Shown: positions 55,385-64,000 of the stretch, in pieces
Layout: every line of letters starts with the position of its first letter
Position numbering within the stretch: position 1 is the stretch's first letter
Translations under genes and position numbers: made by a program
The notes under the pieces: generated by a model
Told to the model about the DNA's origin: nothing
The model's input: the letters and a program-made list of their open reading frames with translations, nothing else
Database searches by the model: none
Assembly: GCF_030272615.1 (NCBI RefSeq)
Contig: NC_081410.1
Location: 569,553,152 to 569,617,151, forward strand
Length of the DNA stretch: 64,000 bases
From: Cryptomeria japonica
Lineage: Eukaryota > Streptophyta > Pinopsida > Cupressales > Cupressaceae
Reading direction: 5' to 3'

Positions 55385-56764
55385 GCTTGGGTGTGACAGT
55401 GAGGACATCTATGTCTATAAATTCCACTTACATTGGTTGTTGGTCTGGTAGTGGTGCTTCTTCCAGTTGATTTGCAAGTACCTGTCCTTTGATAGCTTGA
55501 TGTTTTGTGTACAAGATATCAAACTCGCTGAGAATAATGACCCACTTAGTCAATTGTCCTTTAAAAGCTACCATGCCAAGTAAATACTTGAGAGTATCAA
55601 TTTTTTCTGCCAGCTTGATTGTATGGGCTAGCATATAGTGGCAGAACTTTTGATAAGATAACACCACTGCTAAGAAATCCTTCTCAATGAATGTATAATT
55701 TAGGTCATATCCATTCAAAGTTCTGTTGATGTAATAAATAACTTGTTCTTTTCCTTCTGGATCTTCTTGTGCTAGTAGTTCCCATAATGATACTTTAATT
55801 GTTGATATAGAGAATGAGTGACTTGCTTGCTATTGGTGGTACCAAAACTGGCGGATTCATCAAATATTGTTTGAGTTGGTGAAATGATTCTGCATACTTG
55901 TCTTCCCATCTAAAAGGTATATTCTTATGAAGCAGATGATTGAATAGGATATATTTATCTGCTAGTTGAGCTATAAATTGCCTGATGGATTGCAATCATC
56001 CCTACAAAGATCGGAGGTGGCTAATGTTCTTGGTAGGTGGCATTTCCATGATATCTTGTACCTTTGTTGGATCTACTTCAATGCCCTTTTATGACATAAT
56101 GTAGCCTAATAGTTTGCCTGATGTGACCTTGAAGACACACTTCTTATGGTTTAGTCTAACCTTGAATTGCTCCAATCTTTGAAATATTTTATCTAATATG
56201 CCTAGATGTTTTGCTCGGGTGAATGATTTAGCCAACAAATCATCCACATAGTCCTCCATGAAGGTATGCATCATATCATGGAGGATTGTTGTCATGGCTC
56301 TTTGATAAGTTGCACCAGCATTTTTCAAGCCAGAAGGCATGACGTTCCAACAATATGTTCCCCATGGATAGGTGAACACAGTTTTATCTTGATCCTCTAA
56401 GGCTATCATGATTTGACTATAGCCAGAGAAGTCATGCTTTAATGATAAAATTGTTTCCTTCTGTTAGATCCAAAATTATGTCAATGCTTGGTAAAGGAGA
56501 GTCATCTTTTGGAAATGCTTTGTTGACATCTCTAAAATCTATGCATATTTTGATCCTTCCATTAGGTTTTCAAACTGGTACAATGTTTGAGATCCATTCA
56601 GCATAGTCTATAGGTCGGATGAATCCATCTAATAATTTATTTAGTTCTTCTTTGACCAATAATACCACATGCCGATTCATCTTTCTTAATTTCAGCTTGA
56701 CTAGCTTAGCTCCTGGAGTGATGGATAATTGATGCATGATCAGGTTCAAATCTATTCTAGGCAT
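55385..56764 (-). pseudogene. pol: Element K pol: gypsy reverse transcriptase and RNase H (broken)
   Basis: Minus strand: RT entry LVKLKLRKMNRHVVLLVKEE and IRPIDYAEWISNIVPV (56,570-56,764), then FTYPWGTYCWNVMPSGLKNA, the catalytic YVDD at 56,239-56,250 (MEDYVDDLLAKSF), HLGILDKIFQRLEQFKVRLN and KCVFKVTSGKLLGYIMS. RNase H follows with FRWEDKYAESFHQLKQYL (about 55,900) and YTFIEKDFLAVVLSYQKF (about 55,680). LTKWVIILSEFDILYTKHQA leads to the linker before the second RNase H. Several frame breaks (56,560, 56,409-56,470, 56,089, 55,790, 55,720). Confidence 0.88.
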
Positions 56765-58065
56765 GTTAGCATAAGACCAAGAAAAATTGACTTTCTTTTC
56801 CTTGAATAATTTGATAAAATCTAGTTGTTCCTCTTCTGTGAGTGATTCTGCTAGATGTATGGTTTTGACTATTGCTTCAGTATCGATGTTTACTGATTAA
56901 GTTAGCTCAGTCAATATTGGTGACCTTTCTCAATAATGTTTAGGAAGAGTGTCAAGTCTCCCATCTTTAGGTGCCTCAAAAAGGTTTTCACCCACAGATG
57001 CATCCTTTATTTTCACTTTTTTGTGATCTAATACTCCCATTGACTAGTTTTCACTATTAGATCCTTTGTTTATTTTATTTTTGCAAATGAGAGACTTGGC
57101 ACTCCCTTTGATTGCAGATATCATTATTTTGTTCACTAGTAGAGCAGATTTCTAGGTTGACTGAACATAGGTATTGGACAATAGATTCATTGTGTGGGAA
57201 TATTGGAATATCATGGTGTTCAGGTTCTTCCCAATCTATAAGATCGAGATATATGAGTGGTAAGGAGTCATTTGGTGGTTTAAGATCAGTCGTGGTAAGT
57301 GTCATGATAGATTCATCGTTATGGTTGTTTGGGATACTAGTTAGGTATATGATATTGTCAAGGTCTTTGATTATATTATGTTCGATGTTGCCTTGTTCGT
57401 ATTGTCGTTGCTCATTCTCACTAGCCTCGTAGATATGTCATGGTCCAAATTCAAGTGGTCAAGATTATGATCCTTGTCCCTCCTGAGAAAGGGATGTGTA
57501 TGAGTGGATGGTATCTACCTCAATGTCTTCAGTAACATTTGAACATCTACCCCTCATATTCATTAGAATTAGTTTTAGAATTATTGTCTTAGATTATCTT
57601 TCTTCTTCTAATAGGTATGTTGTATGGTGAGAAAAGATCTGTGACAATTGACACTAGTTTTGTAGCTTTTTCTGATTTGGAATCGGAGCCTTATTATACT
57701 CTTTTCATTTGTTCATACATTGTTTCTCTTCAATCAGTAGTAATTTCTTCAGGTGGTGACTCCACCTCGGTTTGATCAGGTTCTTGCACATGATGCACTT
57801 TCTTATAAGAGGCTTCTTCCCTTTGAATGGCTAGTTCTTCTTGTCATTTCTTGTTTTCTTGATGTTCTTTCTCTTTCCTTGTCATTTCTGATGCTTGGTG
57901 TAGTGTGTCTTGCCATGATTTTTTATTATATTTTTTCTTTGCTCTCCACTGAGTTTTTTGATGGTTATTTTGTTTCTGCATAGGTGGCACATTTTGCCCA
58001 TACCCAAGTCTTGTTTTGTCTCTTGAAAATTATGAAGGAGGTTGTAAGGATTCAATAATACCTTC
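56765..58065 (-). pseudogene. Element K: region between protease and RT
   Basis: Fragments only. SLPLIYLDLIDWEEPEHHDI and IVQYLCSVNLEICSTSEQNN (57,305-57,075) are acidic linker sequence of the kind found before RT in Tat-type gypsy elements. The part 57,430-58,060 has no recognisable domain and many stops. Confidence 0.6.
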
Positions 58066-58700
58066 TTAGTGCTTGCCAATAGGTCCTTTGTCATTGTATC
58101 CCATCCATTGCATGATTTGGAACCCATTTCCATATTGTTTTGTTGGTATGACCACTTTCATGGTAGTAGCTCTGACTTCTTCTTCATCCTTGTATAGCCA
58201 ACTAAGGATGTCTTTCTCCTTGGATTCATTGGCTAATGTGCCCAACTGGATAAATTTACCATCAAACTTGGTGATGTGTTGTGTTGCCTGATGTGTTGAT
58301 GTGGAAGGTTGTCCATAAGATTTTGGTGACATTAGCAATTTTGATAGACATAGGGGTTCAAAAGAGTATTCCCTCATGCCTTGGTCCTTTATTTTCATTT
58401 TTTTCTTAAAGCCTATGGATAGAGACTTGATTTCTTCTTGATGATGATTGGATACTGAGGAATCTTGGGCCTCCCTGTTGTGTGGAACCAGGCTGTCTTG
58501 AGTTGCCCCCATAGTATTAAAATTCTGAAAAGGGTTATTATCTACAGATATGGAAATTTCATGTCCATTGTATGGGAACTTGATACATTGATGGTATGTG
58601 GAAGGCACTGCTTGCATTTCATGGATCCAAGGATGACCCAATAGTATATTGTATGTCAAGTCTATGTCCAAGACTTGGCACATGGTGTCTTTTTGTACTA
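58066..58700 (-). pseudogene. Element K: protease C-terminus and G-patch-like segment
   Basis: [20 protein letters not shown] is the flap end of a gypsy retropepsin (ILLGHPWIH, compare LGYPWL in G), followed by SVPSTYHQ-type sequence ([20 protein letters not shown]). At the far end [15 protein letters not shown] with KQYGNGFQI resembles a G-patch, a short glycine-rich RNA-binding motif seen after the protease of some retroelements. Open for 205 residues, then broken. Confidence 0.72.
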
Positions 58701-59100
58701 GAACTACCTAAATAGGCAGTATTACCATTCCTTTAGATGACCTTTCATCATCAGCATAGGCTTTGATGGTGATCCTCTTTTTCGGATCAATAGACTGCTC
58801 AAAGAAGCCCAATGCATAGATAAGTTTTAAAGTACATATATTGAGACTAGCTAGACTCCATCTATTAACACTCTTTTTACTCGATATTTATAGGTTGACT
58901 TTGATATGGAGCAGGGTGTTATGCAGATGATTCAAGGAGACATCGTCATGTTCAGAAAAGGATATGATAGGCGGCCCTGTCACATGAGCCACCATGGCTT
59001 GGAATTGATCAATGTCCAAATCATTTGGAACGTTTGTTTTGATAAGTGCTTGTTCCAAGATATCTTTGTGTTTTGGCAAGAGTTTGAGTAACTCAAGTAT
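58701..59100 (-). pseudogene. Element K: protease active-site region (frameshifted)
   Basis: The catalytic sequence VLIDG lies at about 58,855 on the minus strand. A frameshift follows directly; the other frame continues with SLNICTLKLIYALGFFE. Upstream are PKHKDILEQALIKTNVPNDL and VSLNHLHNTLLHIKVNL. The second Gly or Ser of the loop cannot be read because of the break. Confidence 0.7.
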
Positions 59101-59667
59101 GGATATCTGAGTAGGAGTTCTCCATAGTTGATCAACTAAATTATATTGAGTCTATGGGAGAGTTATGGATGTTTATGTGTTTCCTTTCAAGACGTATTTT
59201 TGCGCTCTGTTTGTCACATTTATCGATGCATGTTCTTGCTTGTACTTGAATTTTATTACATTTACTTGATTGCCATATGCTGATGTGTTATTGATGGTGT
59301 TCTCGTATAGGTGATTAATACAAGCTCCTTTGGTATTGTTTGATGTTGAATCTCCTTCTTTGTCATAATTGAAAGAGGATTTTTTAAGGCTTCATGGTCA
59401 CCATTCATTTTGTGACCATCAACTGTTAAATTGCCCCTATCGAAAATGTCTTGAACTATGTTCTTTAGCCTCATGCAATCATTTGTGTTATGTCTTTTGT
59501 TTCAATGAAAATCGCAATAATGTGAGTCATTCCACCAAGGTGGATTGACCTAGGATTCAAAGTTGTTTGTGGCTGGTAATGTGATGATCTTATTCACCAA
59601 GAGTTCTCAAAATGTTGATTCTAAGGTTTGTCCAGATGGCGTGTAGATGCATTGATATGGGAAAGTA
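59101..59667 (-). pseudogene. gag: Element K gag C-terminus with zinc-finger-like motif
   Basis: On the minus strand near 59,470-59,545 the motif CDFH-NKRHNTNDCMRLKN appears (a stop falls between H and N), the CxFH...H...C finger of Tat/Athila Gag, also seen in G. It is followed by DIFDRGNLTVDGHKMNG. The rest, 59,546-59,667, cannot be assigned. Element E interrupts here; the remaining gag and 5' LTR of K lie to the right, off the window. Confidence 0.7.
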
Positions 59668-60849
59668 TGTTACTACTTATTATGGTTGCCATTAGTTTTA
59701 TATCCAAAGTCATTCTATATACTCTAGTTGGTTACTACTATCGAAACATTCAGTTGGTATGCACAGAACAGTCGGTTATAGAAGAAAGTAGTCACAGAGC
59801 CCAGTATTCACCGAGCTGTCTACCGAGTAACATTCCATGTCTACCGAGAATAAATAATGATACACCGAGTTGATATACACCAAGTGAAATGGTTTACCAG
59901 ATTCATTGAATCTAGACACACATGGGAAAACATGTTACAAGATCGAGGAACATAGAACCGTTATCACATTGGAAATTTTACTTAAAGATTGTGTATGATT
60001 TTGAGGTCATCTAACCAATGAAATATTTTTTATAGTTATTCATTAGATAAATCATGTTTGTAAGATCGAAGCAATGAAACTGATCACCAACATAAGAGAT
60101 CTATTTATACATAATGGATTGAGATCAGATATGGAGACATAGAGGTGTATGAAGCAAGACATGTGTGATACATAAGAAAGCACTAAGTGTTATGACTGTT
60201 ACAGAGACACAGAGGTCACCGAGAAGGATTTCAGAGAACAATCAAAGAACAGAGTAAACAGAAGGGTTTATCGAGTTATTCTATGGGTTACCGAGGTTTG
60301 CTATAAGCAAGGTAATCTCATTTTTGAGCACATAGAATCTGCTATAACATTCTAGATGTAAAGTTGCAGATATTTGTAAAGATTTTATTGTAATATTTTG
60401 AAGTTGTAAGAGAAACCTTTAACAGGGTAAAAGACTCTAACAAAGTCTATAAATTGTAAAGCCTTTAACCAGGTGCAGCATTTAGTTTAAGTGTTGTGAA
60501 ATCCTTTAGCAGGGTAGATCTAATGAAGTTGATACTCATAATAGAGTAAGCTATCAAAAATAGTTGAACATGTAGCTCTAACCGAGCAACCTTTATTATT
60601 GCAATAGTGAAGTTGTGGGTGTGATCCCCACCGTAGTTTTTCTCTCTAACCAAGAGTTTGTGCGTAACCAAAATATATGTGTTATGGAGTGAATCATGTA
60701 TGACTGTTATTTATTTGTTTTAGCTTTATGTTATGTTACAACAATTTGTGGTTTATGCATAACAGTAAAGATATTGCTGATAAAAGGATTTGAAGTACTG
60801 ATTCACCCCTCCCCTCTCAGTACATTAGCTTTCCATATTGGGCCTAACA
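59668..60849 (+). repeat. Element E 5' LTR
   Basis: 1,182 bp, tgttactacttattatgg to gggcctaaca. It has several copies of cctttaacagggt (60,417, 60,465, 60,492, in variants), the caccgtagtttttctc block and the gattcacccctcccctctcagta block. It is rich in accgag. The left edge is set by the tg start and cannot be checked against a partner. Confidence 0.8.
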
Positions 60850-60851
60850 AT

Positions 60852-60863
60852 TGGTATCAGAGC
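60852..60863 (+). promoter_or_regulatory. Element E primer-binding site
   Basis: tggtatcagagc, exact initiator-Met site, two bases after the LTR. Confidence 0.93.
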
Positions 60864-60911
60864 TTGAATCTTGAAAAAAGGTTTAACAACCTAAAGAGAA
60901 AGATCTTATCA

Positions 60912-62264
60912 ATGGAAGGCTATAAACAATCTCAGAGAATTGTGTATCTGCAAGAAGAGTTGGATCATTCTAATCAAGTGATTGCAAACATGCAAAGACA
61001 AATGCAAAAATCATTGAAAGTTAGAAGGAGATTATCTGATGATTTGCAGGACTCTCAAGAGCTAGTGGAACAAATTGTAACATCATCTAAGAATAGTATA
61101 TCTGAAGAGACTGAAGAGATGATTGAAGAACTAAAGGAAAAGAACACAACACTGTCTGATTAGCTAAAAGCAATGAAAAGAGGACATGAACATTTCAGCA
61201 CACAGATGACTGAGAATCTTGATACACTAAGGACAACTAAGGATAAAGTAAGAGATCTAGAAAGAGAAAAACAACAACTTGAAGCATTAGTATCTGAAAA
61301 GAATGATGAAATCACAAGGTTGACTGGGATTCAATAAAATCTGTCAGATCGATTGGGCTATGCACATCATGAAGCAAATATGAAAGATGACGAGAATCAA
61401 GCATTGAAAATTGAAGTATCAAGGTTGACCAATGAACTTGAAATAGAAAAGAAATCTAAGGAAACACTAAAAAAGAGTTATGAAGCATCAAAGATGTTGG
61501 ATGAACAACTGAATACAAGAAGACCCAACAAAGAAGCAGGACTCGGTTACAAAGGAAAAGACTCTACCAAGAAGGGAAGTAATACAACCGAGAGAGGAGA
61601 ATCATCAAAGCAAGCTGGAAATAAGAAGAATATCAAAGGAAAGAAGCCTATTTGCAACTACTATGGAAATCAAGGTCATACTGATAACTTGTGCCAAATT
61701 AGAAAAGGTAAGCAACCGAATGTCACTAGGTCTAATGGTTATTGTCACAATTGCAACAAATATGGTCACACATCTAACCAATGTAGGAGAAAGTTGACTA
61801 GCAACTATAAGAAGGCAAAATTTAAAGGGTTTTGTAAAAATTGCAATAGATATGGACATAGTACCGAGGAGTGTTGGTTTAAGCAGAAAAACTATATGTG
61901 GTCTACACACCGAGCAAATAGTAGAGACTACCAAACTCACACAGATCCTTACCGACAATATTTTGTAGTACCATGGGATTACAATATAAGGATATGGTGT
62001 GAATGTTGTGGAAGATATGGATATATAAGTACCAACTGCTTTATAAGGTTTAGAATGAACAATCGAAGATCATGGAAAAATACTGGTATGACATGTTTTC
62101 ATTGTCACAAAGTTGGACACTTGGCTAGAGATTGCAGAGATCAACCTAGAGGAGACACTGAAGAAATAAAAGGCAAATTACAGATGATTTGGAAAAAGAA
62201 GGAAATTGTGTCAAATGAAGAGAGCACCTTACCTACCGAGTTAGGTGCACCTATTCCAAATTAA
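60912..62264 (+). pseudogene. Element E ORF1: coiled coil plus five zinc knuckles
   Basis: The ATG at 60,912 (MEGYKQSQRIVYLQEELDHS) starts about 200 residues of coiled coil with stops at 61,161 and 61,335. The frame then stays open for about 300 residues. Five knuckle modules: CNYYGNQGHTDNLC (second Cys changed), CHNCNKYGHTSNQC, CKNCNRYGHSTEEC, CECCGRYGYISTNC (His changed to Tyr) and CFHCHKVGHLARDC, between about 61,650 and 62,135. Architecture and start agree with C and D; the sequence is well diverged. Probably an RNA-binding, self-associating structural protein; this is inference. Confidence 0.8.
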
Positions 62265-62744
62265 TCTCAAAGATCAATCTTAACAGTTCCTATTTCATTT
62301 TGTACTTAATTCAAAATCTGCATAATTAAAGATGCATTAGAAAATTTGAAATTTTATCAAAGTCGTTTAGAAGCATATCAAGTCGGTAAATGTAGGAAGT
62401 CTGGCTACTTGGTAAAAGCATTAAAAAAAGAAAGTAGTGGTACCGAGTGCATTCAATATTTTCTGACCAAACTGCATGAAGCCCGATAAGGTATAATGAA
62501 TACTTAAAGCTATTGCACGATCATTTTTCACTCTTCAAGTTTTCAAGAAAATAGAGAAAAGCGAACAAAGGCGATCAAACCTCCTCCGAAGCAAATTCAA
62601 AGGTATTAACATCAATCAGAACGCATTATCAAGATAGTTTACCGATCATATCAAGTTGTTATTATCTGCTAAGTAGAAAGCATCTGTCGTTTGAAAGTCT
62701 TCAAACCCTAAGGATCTTTTGTTAGTATTTATCCGAAATCTGTA
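62265..62744 (+). other. Element E leader before ORF2
   Basis: About 480 bases with no ORF. It contains gaaaagcgaacaaaggcgatc and cctccgaagcaaattc, in the same position and of similar character to the C and D leaders. Confidence 0.5.
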
Positions 62745-64000
62745 ATGGCACCTACGATCTAGAATCCTGTTGTTGTTGAGACCATTGAAAATCCCTCACT
62801 GAAATACTCTTTAAGTCCCAAAATTGCATTTGAACCGGATGACAAAATTGTATTTTCACTCATTCCTGATAGAGTTTTACTAGTCGAGGATGTGAGATTC
62901 TTTACTAAATGTCGAGTTGAAGAACTAGGTCATGTTGAGATCAAAGACACATATGATGAATTGTGTACCGATGGTAAAATGGATAGCAAATATGAACACA
63001 TCAAAATCAAGGGATTGACCGAAGCCCTAACCTATCCCCATGTCTTCAAACCCCAATGGGTCAAGTTTGTTCTAAGCAGAGTTCATGATGACTTCATGTG
63101 ACTAGAAGAGAAACTATTTAAGATCACCAAGGAAATCATTCATTTGATCACCGGTTGCCCTATTTATGATCATGCTCGAGCTCAGAAAATGATATCACAG
63201 AAGGAATTGATCAGTTTAACCGGAGTAGAATCTGATTGTAGGGGACTGAAATTGAACAATGTCACTGATGCAGAGCTAAAGTTTTCCATTAGAGTAATAG
63301 GTTATTGTTTCTTCCAATCAGCAAGGGAAAACAGTGTACCCTGTGCAGCAGTTGACTTAGCATATAAAATTGTGAAGAAAGGCATGAAATTGATCTTTGT
63401 GAAGTATTGTTGAAAAATCTATTTGAGAATCTCAATACCATAAGGAAGCCAAAGAAGAACAATTCAGCTAATACACTAAAATTTGGATCACTTCTGGTAT
63501 GCATGTTTTTCTATTTTGAAAAATTCTTTCCATCAGTCGGTAAAGTTGTTTGGCAACTACACCAACCAATCACCCATCAAAACAATGACTTCATCAAGAA
63601 GCTAGGTGATAATTTTAATGATATTATGGATGATTTTTTGAGTAAGTTTCAAGAGAAGATGCATAATAGATATAGAATTCCACCCAAGTTAGTGGAGAAA
63701 TACAAGGATGACATATGTTTTGAAGTTGACACTGGTTACTGCTATGTTAATGCTGTGGAACCATGAACTCAATCTTTGCCACCAATGGGTTACAAGATTG
63801 ATTTTGACATCACACAACAATAGATAGATGCTTTTCTTACATTACCAAGGCATGCTACCAAGCTGAGGTATGGAACACATGAAGAAGTGAAGGAAAAAGT
63901 AAAAATGAGCATTGTAGTACCCAAAGCTACAAGGAAGGCAACAAAAATGATCAAGGCATTAACGAAGAAATTTGGAGAAGGTTCTTCCTCCACACCTATC
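62745..64000 (+). pseudogene. Element E ORF2 (partial): unknown protein
   Basis: It starts at the ATG at 62,745, with a stop six codons in. Conserved with C/D: DVRFFTKCRVEELGHVEIKD, VKFVLSRVHDDFM, LFKITKEIIHLITGCP, LKFGSLLVCMFF and VEKYKDDICFEVDTG followed by VNAVEP and GYKID. Frameshift at about 63,410 and stops at 63,101, 63,764 and 63,823. It continues past the window. Function unknown. Confidence 0.72.

Larger units (their letters stand above)
59668..64000 (+). mobile_element. Element E: distant relative of C/D, running off the window
   Basis: 5' LTR 59,668-60,849, initiator-Met PBS, a coiled-coil protein with five knuckles, a leader and the start of a long ORF2 that matches C/D ORF2 in conserved positions. 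No pol is seen up to the window end, but the element is incomplete here, so its absence is not proved. The preceding aagta (59,663-59,667) would be the TSD. Confidence 0.85.

Noticed and set aside
59668-64000. Host gene with coiled coil and zinc knuckles (ORF1 of E)
   Set aside because: A complete LTR end and an exact initiator-Met PBS stand just upstream, and C and D repeat the same order between LTRs, so it is an element gene.

Overview
This window looks like intergenic DNA from a large, retrotransposon-rich plant genome. I see no host gene, tRNA, rRNA or CRISPR array. Essentially everything is LTR retrotransposon: Ty1/copia elements primed by initiator-Met tRNA (TGGTATCAGAGC), Ty3/gypsy elements, and non-autonomous relatives. 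The plant assignment rests on the plant copia and Tat-like gypsy coding domains and on a plant mobile domain. A gymnosperm, possibly a Cupressales conifer, is my guess from the style of the repeats and is inference only.

The layout is a stack of nested insertions, most of them proved by target-site duplications (TSDs). The oldest layer is a minus-strand Tat-like gypsy element (here K). It enters from beyond the right edge (59,667 down to 55,380), resumes at 26,135 down to 24,580, carries an antisense plant-mobile-domain ORF (23,702-24,404), and ends in a probable 3' LTR (13,878-15,453). Inserted in K are: C (17,136-23,701, plus, TSD agatc); F (26,136-55,379, minus, TSD ccatt); and E (from 59,668, plus, running off the window). 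F, a copia element, itself holds D (26,766-34,632, minus, TSD ttcca/tttca), G (38,285-46,097, plus, gypsy-type, TSD atttc) and H (46,951-53,690, plus, same family as F, TSD gtata/gtatc). D holds a solo LTR at about 31,869-32,998. At the left, copia element A (minus, ending at 13,877) holds copia element B (3,665-11,022, minus, TSD cattc), and an LTR remnant occupies 1-744.

A, B, F and H have the normal copia order gag, protease, integrase, reverse transcriptase, RNase H, and all are broken by stops or frameshifts. C, D and E are different: LTRs, PBS and PPT flank a coiled-coil plus tandem zinc-knuckle protein and a second ORF of about 1,080 codons that I do not recognise, with no pol at all. 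G is also non-autonomous but keeps an intact 1,147-residue Gag-protease-like ORF.

The elements probably work together. The C/D LTR R-U5 part resembles that of F/H, and E shares a repeated LTR motif with B, so F/H-like and B-like autonomous elements are candidate mobilisers of C/D and E. The best candidate for an undescribed system is the C/D/E family and its second ORF. A second point of interest is the inverted H/F arrangement, which could make long hairpin RNA.
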